Shown here one piece after another: positions 11,032 through 26,020 of a DNA stretch of 64,000 bases. A program made the translations under genes and the position numbers. This DNA comes from Pristionchus mayeri (taxonomy: Eukaryota > Nematoda > Chromadorea > Rhabditida > Neodiplogasteridae), in assembly GCA_036245805.1 (NCBI GenBank), contig BTRK01000002.1, positions 19,523,067 through 19,587,066 of the forward strand. The letters run 5' to 3'. Every line of letters begins with the position of its first letter. The stretch's first letter is position 1. The notes beneath the pieces are model-generated. The model did no database searches and was not told where the DNA came from. It saw only the letters and a program-made list of their open reading frames with translations.

Positions 11032-13813
11032 TTCACCGGCCCAAAAATAATCACTCAGACAGAAACTCACTTTCCTTCTCCGCCATTCTAGCCAACTGCC
11101 GCTCTATCCAAAACAAACTACAGTATCTCTCCCAAATTCTTTCTAAAAAGCATGCTATGATTTGCCTCACCGAGAGTTGTCCTTCTTTCCCTAACTCCTT
11201 CTTTCCCTAACTCGCTACTCCTAGGTGACCAAGATCAGTATTATAATGTGTTCAGAAGAGACCGGAATTCTAAAGGCGGTGGCGTAGCGATTATTCTACA
11301 CTCGTCCATAAGTGCAGCACAGATCGCTGATGAAACCGTACCTCAATCCCATGAATTACTTGCGGTCGATGTAGACATAAATGGTGATCTAATTAGGATC
11401 ATCTGCGCTTACCGTAGCCCCAAAGCGAGCACGATACAAACTGATTCCCTTGCAAAGTCAATTCTAGACCTTTGCTCTTGCCCGCAACCAACAATAGTGA
11501 CCGGAGACTTCAATTTACCCGATATCGACTGGTCAATCTTCCCCAACCCCCAGCCAAAACCCGTCACCCCTTCCTCTCAATCATTCATTGGCCTCTGTAA
11601 TGCCCAATTAGTAAAAGACCCCACCAGAAAAGAAAACATCCTCGATTTAGTACTGTGCAACCATCCCTGCCTTATCACCCAAACCGAAGTGGGACCCCCT
11701 TTCGATATATCTGGCCATTCAACGGTCGAATTCAAGATCACAATGAGTCATACCACTCCCGCTTTCACTCTGAGGCGTGACTACAGAAAAGCGAATTACG
11801 ACCTGATTAATTCCCAATTAGCAAACATTGATTGGACAAGCGCCTTTTCTAAAATAACAAACGTTGATCTCATGTACGATCTCTTGATTAGCGTAATTCA
11901 AAAATCAATAGAAACTCATGTTCCATGGACCAAAGTGAGCCTCTCTCATGGAAAACTTCCTGCTCATATCGAACGACTATTAGGAAAGCGTTTTCTAGCC
12001 TGGATCAAATCGATTAATCGCAAAGACCCGAACGATGAACGTGAATTCGAGCTTCTAAACAAAAAGTTCCGGAAAGAGTTGCAACGGTATCACAAAACCA
12101 TTGAGAAAAGGGTAATCGAAAGCGAAGACAAAAATAAGTTCTTCCGTTTTATGAAGCGCTGCGCCAATAAATCCAAGGGAGTTGAGGGACTAAAAAGAGA
12201 TGATGGTACTCTGGTAATGGATGACTTAGGCAAAGCAAACTTACTTGCCGAGACTTTTGTAAGCGTTTTCACTGTTGACGATGGTAAATTACCAAATACT
12301 GGAGCCATCCCTCAACTGGGTGCCTTCGAAGAACCCCAGTTTCTTAGACATGAAATCTGCGCCCTAATTGAGAAATGGAAACGCTCCTCCTGTAAAACCC
12401 CTGAGAACATTGACCTCACATTCATAAAACGAATCGCCGTGCCCATTTCCGAAGCATTAGAAATAATTTTTAGGAATTCTTACCAATCTGGAACGATCCC
12501 CTCCCATTGGAGGCATTCCATAGTGACCCCTGTTAAGAAATCACCCCCATTTTCCAATCCCCTAAACTACAGGCCCATTTCAATCACATCATTCTTTTGC
12601 CGAGTTTTTGAGCGTATTCTATGCAAATCTATTATCGCCCATTGTGAACAACTGAGCATTTTCCCCGATGAGCAATACGGATTTCGAAAGAAACGATCGC
12701 GTGAGCTTCAAATGCTCGAAGTCCTTGAACACTGGACAACTTCAATCAGTGATGGGAAACCAGTTGACGTTATCTATTTTGACTTTGCGAAAGCTTTTGA
12801 TAGAGTTTCCCATCCCAAGCTTAAACTCAAGCTTAGCAATATAGGTCTCTCCGATAATACAATTAGATGGATAACAGGATATCTCGCAGATAGATCATTC
12901 CAAGTGAGAGTAAAAGATGTACTCTCTACCTCAATGCCTGTAACTAGCGGCGTCCCACAGGGCTCAGTCCTAGGCCCTTTGCTCTTTCTCATTTACACTT
13001 CCGAAATCCCCTCCTTAGTGCAAAATCATGGAGTAGTTGCAAGAATGTATGCAGACGACATAAAAATATATAGGTCCTTCAGGAAGGGAAATTCACCTAC
13101 CCCTCTGCAAGCTGCGATTGACACTATCGTAAACTGGTCAGAAGAGTGGCAATTACCGCTTGCTGCGCATAAGTGTAACTCATTACATCTAGGTAGAGCG
13201 AATGCTAAGCGAACATACACTATAGGAACCACAACTCTTGAACAGAAAGAAAAAGTGAAAGACCTTGGTTTCGTTATCCAGAAAAACCTTTCTTTTTCCG
13301 ACCACTCTTCAACCGTATCCACTAAAGCCAAAACTGCCTGCCACACTATCCTCAGAGCACTACGAACCAAAAATAGAAGTACTTCTTAAAACGTACTCAA
13401 TGTATATTAGACCGATTTTCGAAAGCGCTTCCTGCGTCTTCAACCCGTACCAAAATAAAGATAAAAAGGAACTCGAGAAGGTACAAAACTACTTCACACG
13501 ACGTTTATTTATGCGCTGCTTTAATCATACATGGGAAAACATGCCCACCGCTCTCGATCGTAACAAGAAACTAGGCATTGAGTCCGTAGAGAAGCGTAGA
13601 ATGGCGATTGATATGAGAGTAGCCAAAAATCTCATCCGAGGCAAATATAGTATTTCCAACCGAAAACCACATTATTTCAAAATTTACTACACTCGAAACG
13701 GCATGAACTTCAATAATCCTGGATCGAACCACAACTACAGACATAATAGTTTCTTTCCAAGAGCGGCAAGGCTTTTAGTAAACCAAGAGAATCAAACCAG
13801 TTCCTCTCTCTGA
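11028..13813 (+). pseudogene. LINE ORF2: endonuclease plus reverse transcriptase (broken)
   Basis: The APE-type endonuclease half begins near 11070 (ANCRSIQNK, LTE) and continues with TGDFNLP and a SGHSTVEF motif. The reverse transcriptase has NYRPIS, FDFAKAFD, SGVPQGSVLGPLLF and the catalytic MYADD. A 16-bp unit CCTTCTTTCCCTAACT is present twice in tandem (11181-11196, 11197-11212), which throws the endonuclease frame; one copy would keep it. Another shift near 13370-13378 separates the thumb region from the C-terminal domain (13381-13813). Domain order and motif style fit the Jockey/CR1 group. It is disrupted and so probably inactive. Confidence 0.85.
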
Positions 13814-14028
13814 GTAGATCCCCCGGTCACGTATTTCATTGTTATCCACTCTTAATTTTAATCATTTATCATCCATTTAATTTTTGTTTCACGTTATTTG
13901 GCCCAGAAATAGCATAAATATATATAACTCTTATACGAAATAATGTGTGCAGCAAAGGATCAAATTTTGTGATTTTTTTACGAAATTCCATAACACGCGT
14001 TTTCTGAGAGATTGCATGAATCTAAGAC

Positions 14029-15176
14029 CTAGTGTTACAAAATATTCACAGTGCTCCGATCTCGACAAAATTTTAGACCAACGATTCATGCCAGGAGTTA
14101 TAGTTTTTTGTGAAAAGTCTGGAGCCGTAAAGTAAAAAAAGCCTAAATTCCGGCTCTGAGAACTTCAAAAGTTCTGTAATCAATAACTTGGTTCAAAATT
14201 ATCGTAGGAGGTCGCTCAAAAAACAGAAATGATCATCTCAACAAGTTCTACAACTTTTATGTTGAAGTCATCGTTGAGAGGCTTCGAAATCACATGGAAA
14301 ACTACGAAAAAATAAAAATGTACGTACCTATATTAGCCGCCTTGAAAAATATTTTGCCTTTTACAAGTTGGTTTATTGCATTTTCGAATTCTCCAGATCA
14401 TTTTACATCGGAGACCTTCATTTCAGAATTTTCAAATTTAATGCCGGACATTTATAGCATTCAGAAGACCAAAAACAGCCAATTATTTGAAAATTTCGAA
14501 AGGCAAATTCGAGATAAAAAATTTTCGGGATGAAAAAGGCCACTTTTTCCTCGCACCCTTGAAAAGTGTCGAAACATTCGATTAAAAAAAATTTTCTCCA
14601 AAACACTCACAAACCTCAAAACTGATTGTGCTGACCCTGAAATGATATTTTAGCCCGAGAGTTCCAGTTTGGAAGCAAGAATTCGGGAATTATTTACCTT
14701 TGATTTTTGGAAATTTTCAAATAATTGGCTGTTTTTGGTCTTCTGATTGCTATAAATGTCCGGTATTAAATTTGAAAATTCTGAAATGAAGGTCTCCGAT
14801 GTAAAATGATCTGGAGAATTCGAAAATGCAATAAACCAACTTGTAAAAGGCAAAATATTTTTCAAGGCGGCTAATATAGGTACGTACATTTTTATTTTTT
14901 CGTAGTTTTCCATGTGATTTCGAAGCCTCTCAACGATGACTTCAACATAAATGTTGTAGAACTTGTTGAGATGATCATTTCTGTTTTTTGAGCGACCTCC
15001 TACGATAATTTTGAACCAAGTTATTGATTACAGAACTTTTGAAGTTCTCAGAGCCGGAATTTAGGCATTTTTTACTTTACGGCTCCAGAATTTTCACAAA
15101 AAAAACTATAAATCCTGGCATGAATCGTTGGTCCAAATTCTGTCGAGATCGGAGCACTGTTAATATTTTGTAACAC
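14029..15176. repeat. large palindrome, family D
   Basis: The left arm from GTGTTACAAAATATT (about 14031) pairs along about 570 nt with the right arm ending at about 15176; the centre is near 14600. The mirrored 80-codon frames on the two strands are by-products of the symmetry. No transposase. It lies directly after the LINE. Confidence 0.75.
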
Positions 15177-15189
15177 TGCACCTGCGTTC

Positions 15190-15419
15190 TATTTATCAGC
15201 AAACGTGTGATAAACTGAAAATCCCAACGCTTAGGCTATCCAGGGCTGTTTTTTTCCCGAATTTCGGAAAACAGAAACTGTTATTACTCTTGAACCATTA
15301 TAGGTTATATCTAGAATACAACGTCAATGTTGCTGTAACGTGAACCATTCAAAGTCACGGATAATCGGCTGTCGCTTTTTTTCCGAGAAGAATAAGTGAA
15401 TTTTGCAAATTTTCCGATA
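15190..15419. other. spacer between two palindromes
   Basis: About 230 bp without a gene or clear repeat pairing. Confidence 0.3.
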
Positions 15420-16392
15420 ATGACACTCCTTCCACGATATCACGCCTTTCGCGAGAGAATCGAGCTAGAATCGCAATTCTTGGAAGGAAAATCGGGAAAT
15501 CGGTTCTGACCAGTTTTGGGCATCTTGAGGCATACCTGAATGTCCCCCAAAGTCATATTTTGCATACATCATTTTCAAGCTAGCAGCACCGGGTCGGTGA
15601 TCGGTACCTTCTACTTTCACGGCGATGATCTCGTTTCCCGTGTAAGATAATTGAAATTTGTTCTCTGAGTGTCTATCGACCCATATCAACCATTTTCTCC
15701 TAAAGTAAATTGTAATCATACTACCTTTACCGAGCACGCAGCGCATTAAGAGCTCTAGAATGAGTGGCATGTGCAAAAAAATCGATTTCACTGGTGTGAC
15801 TTATGCCCATTTTAGTTTTCCTTATCAATTGAACTTTATTTTCAACTGAACAATTTAGATACAGCGATCATTCTTGACTGCGCTCTCCGATGAGAGCGGT
15901 GTGAAAGGGAATTATTCTGTTGAAAATAAAGTTCAAATGATAAGAAAAACTAAAACAGGCATTAGTCACACGAGTGAGATCGTATGACTTGATCAAGCTA
16001 TTCATTCTAGAGCTCTTCATGAGCTGCATGCTCTGTAAAAATTTGAGTTGCACCTTTTCCTACATTTTTGAGAAATTTAGCCATGACTGTAGGATGGTTA
16101 AAATTCACATTTAGGAGAAGCGGTTTTTACAGATCGATAAAGCTCGAAAAAATTAGTGGGGGTCACTCAGAGAACAAAATTCGATTATCTTACACGGGAC
16201 ACGAGATAATCGCCGTGAAAGGAGGAGGTTCATATCACCGACCCGGTGCTGGGAGCTTGAAAATGAAGTATGCACAATATGACTTTGGAAGACAGTCAGG
16301 CATGCTTCAAGGTGCCCAAAACTGTCCAAGAACCGATTTCCCTTCTATTCCCAGTCTCAGCTCAAATCTCTCGTGAGAGGCGTGATATGAGA
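15420..16392. repeat. large palindrome, family E
   Basis: Left arm 15425-15850 pairs with right arm 15910-16392 (for example TATCACGCC near 15436 with GGCGTGATA near 16380). Arm identity is moderate, with several mismatches, so it is older than the 45-46 kb palindrome. The centre holds a repeated GTTGAAAATAAAGTTCAA pair. Its right edge overlaps the inferred last exon of the RBFOX-like gene. Confidence 0.7.
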
Positions 16393-19300
16393 CCGTTCCT
16401 GATAGATTCGACAAACCACCGGAACAGCTTAAAATACGGAACTCAAGAAATCGTTTTTTCTGGGGTAGTTTTCGATGCCGAACATCGTGGAATCCTTCAT
16501 TTCGCATGAATCGTTCACTGAAGATCGGGGTGGTGCCATGCCAATTCCGTCCCAACCTGGTTCTTCGCATGTCAGACACAAATAATACACTATGTTAGCA
16601 CGAAATCTCACCTGAGCAGAATTTCACGGCGAATCGACCCATATTTTTGTTGGGTATGATAATGTTTATCGTTTTCGAGAGCACACAACTTTTTGATTCT
16701 TTGAAATGTGGGAACTGGGACCTAAACCATTCGAACCGCCTACACAAGCTTATTTGAATGATATAGACATGTGTTGTGATTGGAGGTGCCCGAAGAACAC
16801 TTTCCCCCATTTTCTGTGAGTATGCAAGAGATCGTACCTGGTTCACCACCGGATGAATCAGTCCACCCAAATTAGCGTTCTGGCGGAGAAGTGCATTAGT
16901 ATCCAACTAAAGAAAATGTAAAGATAGTTGGAGAGAGGATCAGATGATGCGTACACCGAATGGATTGATAGGGGAACCTCCAACTCCCAGTGGATTCATC
17001 AACGAATTCAGAAGAGGATTCTGGAGAGAATATCCGAGTTGGCCAAGTCCGGAACCTAAGTACGAATAATTATAGTAATATATTATATATTATACTAACA
17101 GTTATATATATAAACAAAGGGCGTGAAGAACATTAATTCTATAGAAACCGAATTAGAACGATCGATTTACCAATAATTGGCTGAGAAGCGAGCATATTGA
17201 GGAAGTGTGCAGTTTGCATAGATTGAAGTTGAGCGAGTTGAAGCTGTGCCAGCAACTGTAAAAGGCATAATTCAAAAAGAAAGTGAGGGTGTAAGGAGAT
17301 CACTCCAGTCTCGAGAAAATCGATCTGGGAGTTCTAATGGGAAAAAATTGTTCTCATCTTTTTTAGTCACGCCTAGGCATGCACTATGAACACCCGGTCA
17401 TTTTATTCTGATATCATTCTTAAAGTTACCGGACGGGGACAAAATTGACCCCCTATTTTTTGTCCTCCATCGAATAGCCGAAGGTTTAATTAGTTGAGAA
17501 TGAATATACAAAAATGCTAAAAATCAATAATAGCCTCAAGGGAAAGCCGGAAATGATCAGCGTAATCCCGCGCTCTCTCACTTTTGCATACTCTCTCGTA
17601 CACGCAACCAGATCAGGGTCAGATCAGGGTTTCGTCCTCGTCCGGTAACTTTAAAGTTACCCAACTAGGACGAAATTGAAAACCTATTTTTTTGTCTTCC
17701 ATTAAATAGCCGATGGCTAAATTAGTTGAGAAAAAAATTGAAAAAAATCAATAATAGCCCCCAGGCGAAGGCTAGAAAGGATCACGGTGAAGTTGCCTGA
17801 TCCAAAACTCTCTCACTTTTGCATACTCTCTCATACATGCGACGCGCGCACAATGCGTTGCGTCTTCGGATCAGGGTTACGTCCTTGTTGAGTAACTTTA
17901 ATGTCACAACGTCGGGTACCCATCCTGAGACCATACCTTAAACTTTAACTTTAAAAGACGATCCACCAGACAACGGGAAAGTGTCACGGTTGGTCAAAAA
18001 ATAGATTTCTTCTTTATTTTTTACCTGAACTAATGGGCCAAACTTAGAAACGCAAGCACCATTGGCTAAAGTCTGGGATCGATCTTGAAAAAAAAAATTG
18101 CCGTAACCCCTCATTTTTGAGGTAATGAAAATAACCGGGCCTCTCAGACTGAAATATCACTCAAAACCACTCCAGAAACCTCTCAGGCTGAAATATCACT
18201 CAAAACCACTCCAGAAAGTTCTGCGCTATTAATGTCCGACGTTGAGATCTTGCCTAGAGACCAAAACTTATCAAGCTAATTGAGTTCAATTCTCTTGAGA
18301 TGCGTATTTTTCTCACCTGTACTGAGGTGCCATTCGATTGGCCAGCCAGAGCACCGTGAAGATTGTTGTTGCCTCAAGATAAATCAATCCTTGATTAATT
18401 GAGCAAAGAAAAGGGATAATCTGAGATTCTCCATAAAAGAGGGGCGAGTCTCCCCATGTCAAGCTTATTGAGTTGATGCATACGTGATCGTATCTTAATC
18501 GTGGTAAACCGATGCTCACCGACAAGAGTAGGAAGGAGAGAGGATGTTTCAGGGTATAGTAGAGAAGGAGATAGAAGGCTTCTTAACTCACTGTTTGAAT
18601 TATTTTGTGCCATTGCGTATCATACGAACCTTGTATTTCCGTTCTTCGCGAGTCCGACCGACGTAGCACGATTGTGCTGCATCTGGCGGGCTTTCTTCAC
18701 CTAGAAACAAAGGGCATACATCCTCCGCCTCGCATACCGCTCTAAATTTGGGGGGTACGACATTTCCGCAACTGAGCGTCTTCCGCTTGAGAGTTGGCGT
18801 AGCAACTCGCGAGTTGTTGCATTGTTACCAGTATCTGCTCCCATACATTTGCATATACAATTCTTGTTTCCAAGCGATCTTGAGTTTCACTCCAAATCAA
18901 CGACCCGGGGTTCATGGTATACGGATTTCCATGACCGTTGAAACTCAAGATCGCCGAGAAACAAGAATTGCATATGCAAAGGTATGGGCGCAGATACTGG
19001 TAACAATGAAGCAACTCCCAAGTTGCTAAAGTCCCAAGCAACTCACAAGAGAAAGGCGCTCCGTTGCGGAAATGTCGTACCCCCTAAATTTGGGCAGCCC
19101 TCCTCGCTGATGCAAGAGAGGGTCCACAAGACGGAGATCGTGAGCTATTATTGCCACACTACTTAGAACTAAATACTAAGAAAAAAAACTTTCAACCCTG
19201 CATTGCTCCAGCGTGTCTCTTCGAGCCGCTGATGATGATACAATGGCCACGTCAATTACAAGGGGAGGTTGTTGAGTCAATATGGAGATGCCAAACTATG

Positions 19301-21080
19301 GCGTTCGAATGTGGATAAAATTCTAAGAACTTCTGTTTTTTTTTCAAATTTGCGAAAGACTAATGTGGAGCATGGTCTGAAAATTATTGGTACAAGTATT
19401 AAAAACAAGGAGTAAAGGGGTGGCGTCATCGGCTGGCAACTATGTGGCAAATTATGCCGCTATATGCTATAGATGCGTACAACCCGAGAAAAGACAAATG
19501 TGCATGTTCCGTGCATTGAAAAACATGGTGAAGATGGAAATACCTTTACCTTTCTTAATGTGGAGGTCTGGGCTCAGAATAGCGAACGGTAAAAAAGTCA
19601 CTAAAATCCACTACATGTCGCACCTCCACATTAGTCTTCAGAAAATTTGAAAACAACAACAAAAAAGCTAGTTATTCAAATCTCTCTTTCGAATGCGCAA
19701 GGTTTTGTTAGATAACTCCATATCGACCAGGGGTCCGAAATAATTTTCCTGGGTTTCCGATGCCGAACCAGAAAATTCCCGACAAGTTTCCGAGAATTTC
19801 CGAAAAGATAACACAGACACAGAACATAATCTTTGGGAATATCGATTTTACTATACCCCAACATTTTCGAAAAATGCTTCTAATGTTTCGAAGAGTCCAA
19901 AAATTTATCTTCTCGGATTCAAACCAAATCATGTCACGATAATTGACTGGGTTGTTCACTTTTCTCTTTTATACTGATCGACTCAATTGTAAATTATGAC
20001 AAGCTAGAAATACTTCTGACTTCGCCTACTTTGATCATCTTTAGAAAGCCTAAAAGAAAAATCTGACTTTGTAACTTCACAGACTTTTTACGGCCAGTGG
20101 TGAATATTACGGTAACCCCCCGCAAAATAGGAGATGCGTTCCGGTACCCCCCCCCCCCCCCCCCCCGGGGAGGGGAGGGGATTACCTACCCCCCGCCAAA
20201 TCTGACGTTCGGAAACCGCGCACACCACTGGCCACAACACATTGCCTGTGACCTCATCAAGCAGTTACTATAATATTATCCGAAGAAGAAAATCCGTCTC
20301 GAAAAATTACGGGGAAGATCAACGCGCGAAAATTAGCCACGATATAATGAACGTTGATTTCACTTGAAATAAGGACGCATATCTAACATTCCGACATGCG
20401 CAGCCTTGCCTATCCCTAAAAGTGAAGAATTGCCATTGAAGAAGTAAAGTATAGACTTTCTCAAACCCATTTTAACCAATGATTCTTATTTCTTGAATCG
20501 ACATGTGAAACTTGCCTCAATTTTTCTTCCTCCCATAACAGTTCCATCCAATTGTACACGGGCCAGATCACATGCTACGGCCGTATCCAGAGTCACAAAC
20601 CCGAATCCCTTAGATCCGCGTTCGTTTGTGACAACTTGAGCAGCGACCACTTTGCCATAGCTAAGATTGAAGGTTCATTCGTATTATTTAAAATTAAACA
20701 CCTAGAAAAGATCTTTTCCAAATCAACCGAGGTGTAACTGAAGGGAATGTTCGATATATATATACGGTTGTCGATGTAACATTCTTCTTCCTGAAACCAA
20801 TAATGTTTCGGTTTGCAGGTCGAGTTTGTTTTAACTGTGGGATCTCACCTCCTGCAGCTCTCTTGTTTTTCCAGCGTCACTCACAGCTGCCAGAGTATTC
20901 CACGAAGCTGTATAAGCGGAAATATATACACAATACATATTATATCAAACGTGATAGCTACCAAAAAGAGATGAGATCTCCGACGTAGTATTTAGATTCT
21001 TGGATCTGAAAGAGAGAAAACGATGATTTCGATAAGATGAGATACTTACCCAGAAGATTGAACATCGGAACTGCCATCAT
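16307..21080 (-). CDS. fox-1-like: RBFOX/FOX-1-like RNA-binding splicing regulator
   Basis: Minus-strand exons: 21050-21080 (start), 20849-20907, 20702-20790, 20516-20660, 18630-18700, 18520-18590, 18317-18372, 17171-17255, 16955-17055, 16838-16906, then tentatively 16612-16721 and 16307-16517. Phases match and the sum is 1098 nt (365 aa). One RRM lies at about residues 36-112: RNP2 RIYISNIPF, RNP1 KGFGFVTL, with NERGSKGFGF and GRKIEV typical of RBFOX, which binds UGCAUG in pre-mRNA. After the RRM come a basic stretch and a Leu/Gln/Asn/Gly-rich region (LLAQLQLAQLQ). The intron after exon 20516-20660 has a GC donor (GAG/GCAAGT). A CTCAG acceptor 10 nt before the ATG suggests trans-splicing. 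The last two exons are uncertain, and the end overlaps a palindrome. Confidence 0.85.
17300..18300. repeat. intron of the RBFOX-like gene with direct repeats
   Basis: Two direct copies of a unit of about 230 bp begin at 17426 and 17656; both start with a GTTACC block, include TCACTTTTGCATACTCTCTC and end before 17895. Further on, a 39-bp unit is present twice in tandem (18141-18179 and 18180-18218, two differences or fewer). No coding sequence on either strand. Confidence 0.65.
18750..19083. mobile_element. palindromic DNA element, family A, copy 2
   Basis: A short hairpin element inside an intron of the RBFOX-like gene. The terminal repeats are GGGGGGTACGACATTTCC and the complement ending GTCGTACCCC. 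An 8-bp direct repeat CTAAATTT flanks it at 18742-18749 and 19084-19091. Internal arms carry the family signature (TTGCATTGTTACCAGTATC). This is the cleanest copy in the window. Confidence 0.8.
19084..20515. other. intron stretch, weak inverted repeats and a long C run
   Basis: Part of the 1.8-kb intron between 18700 and 20516 of the RBFOX-like gene. A weak inverted repeat pairs about 19345-19370 with 19625-19650. A run of 20 C occupies 20147-20166, followed by GGGG AGGGG. I see no exon that fits the gene here. Confidence 0.45.
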
Positions 21081-21220
21081 TGCTCAATTCCTGAGAATTG
21101 TCGACCGCATGCTTCAATATTATAGTTTTGTCCTCCCATCCACAAGTTTCAATAAAAAAAAGAATGGCGATAACTAGTGTTCTGTTAGTCAAACTTATTC
21201 GAGATTGTCTTCTTCTTACT

Positions 21221-21632
21221 CCTGTCAGTACCCAAATTTGGGCTTTGTGCCCTTTGGGCACTCCTGCAGAAGCCCAGATCGGGGTAACAATAGTGGTGTT
21301 AGGAGTAGACCCCAGTCAGGTAAGTCGTACCTTGAGACTGCCGAGCCCTTAGACATGTTTGTATTGTCTTACAGTTTAGCCTACATGCGGAGGGAAGCCG
21401 CGAACTGACGCTATTTGAGGTTAGGCATCATTCCAGCAGGCGCTCGAAAAGACGCTAAATAGCGACAGGATAGAGCATTTAGGCTATAATTTTCTTTAGT
21501 ATGTATCAGGGTTCTGCAGTCTAAGGTTATGGCTTACCTGCTTGAGCTGTACTCCCGATACCATTAACCACTATTGTTACCCCGATCTGGGCTTCTGCAG
21601 GAGTGCCGGGCTTTGGAGATGTGCCCCTTAAT
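21221..21632. repeat. inverted repeat upstream of the RBFOX-like gene
   Basis: The arm at about 21221-21305 (GGGCACTCCTGCAGAAGCCC) pairs with about 21560-21632. It lies between the divergent RBFOX-like and V-ATPase genes, so it could affect their promoters, but nothing shows that. Confidence 0.6.
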
Positions 21633-21944
21633 TTACCTGTAGTGCGGTAGCGTCTAGTGAAGAATCGAAGTCGCTCGAGTTAGAAAACATGCTGTAAATA
21701 CTGCGTTACATCTTGCTAACTTATCCACACATCGAAGAAGAAGGAAGGAAGATGAAAGAGAAGATGAATGATCAACAAAAACAATTGCGAAATTACCGGA
21801 AGTGCAGATCAATGAGTATGAAAGTACAGTACGAAAATCGAAATCTTCCGTGTGGGATGAAGATTTAGCGCAAAATTTAATACAGTGATTACTGTACAAC
21901 AGTCTTGCAATTTTTTTCCTTTTTTTCGCGAAATTTCGAAACAC

Positions 21945-22240
21945 TGGTGTGCGCGTCCAACTTGGAATCAAGTAACTCCAAGTTTGGTCGCTACTTGGAA
22001 ACCGGTCTCTCCATCTTCTGTACTCTCAATTATTCCTCTCGTTGTCTCGCCCTCTCATTCTGGGCTCCAAGTTGTAATCAAGTAGGCTTCCAAGTTGGTC
22101 CCAACTTCAATCCAACTTGAGTGATCGGTCAGAGAAACGAGAGAGTGTGTAAAAAGAGGAACGAGAGCTCCCAAGTGGCTACCAAACTAGTGCGCCACTT
22201 GGAGTTACTTCATTCCAAGTTGGCCTCGCACACCAGAGCA
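21945..22240. repeat. short palindrome in the divergent promoter region
   Basis: CCAACTTGG-type blocks: the left arm 21955-22010 pairs with the right arm 22165-22235 (GCCACTTGGAGTTAC with GTAACTCCAAG). The centre at 22015-22075 is CT-rich and partly unpaired, the same plan as the larger hairpin elements. It ends only about 75 nt before the start codon of the V-ATPase B gene. Confidence 0.6.
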
Positions 22241-22315
22241 TTTTCCCTTCATGTGGCGTTCTTTCCAAGCAGCAATGAAATTATTATAATCTAATCTGGC
22301 CCCTTTTGAGCTGCA

Positions 22316-25579
<3,264 letters not shown>

Positions 25580-26020
25580 GTCATTGGAGGGAATCATCGA
25601 AGAAAGTATAAATTCTAGGAAGAGTGCTTCGAAGAAGAACTGAGATGCCAAGGAGGCCAACAATTGTCATATCTTTTATCTCGTTTGTATAATATTTTTT
25701 TTGTAAATGATAAAATATTTTTACCAATCGGCTGTTCTTTGACCGAAACAATATGAGGGGCTGGTTTGTTAGAATCCCTTTTCTCACTTGCTGAAAGATT
25801 TTCAATGGAAAATGTTTATAGAGATGACAACAAAGACGAGAAAAACAACGATGAGAAAGAGAGAGAGCATTGCATAAGAACGATGAAATAGTCCGAGTAG
25901 TGGAGGAACTAGATCCACCCGTTAGAGAATGAGAGGAAACCGAATAGAAGAGAGACATAATGTTTGATATTGTACACTTCGAGTAAAAGACACCGACTGA
26001 GAAAGTGGGAAGGTCCGAAT
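25580..26020. other. gap between convergent genes
   Basis: 441 bp between the V-ATPase B stop (+) and the AMPK gamma stop (-). A 163-codon minus frame covers it, but only the part above 26021 is used as coding sequence, and in another phase. The rest is likely 3' UTR. Confidence 0.5.

Larger units (their letters stand above)
9924..13940 (+). mobile_element. non-LTR retrotransposon (Jockey/CR1-like LINE), decayed copy
   Basis: Two-frame LINE organisation: ORF1 at 9924-11031 and ORF2 at about 11028-13813, overlapping by a few bases at the ORF1 stop, then a short AT-rich tail to about 13940. The 5' limit is not clear; a purine/pyrimidine-rich stretch from about 9780 may be its 5' UTR. There are four lesions: a frameshift at a C run in ORF1, a nonsense codon in ORF1, a 16-bp tandem duplication in ORF2 and a frameshift near the ORF2 end. 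The rest of the reading frame is well kept, so the copy is fairly young. Confidence 0.85.

Noticed and set aside
14294..14913. Pair of frames of about 80 codons beginning MENYEKIK on both strands
   Set aside because: The same palindrome artefact (family D arms).
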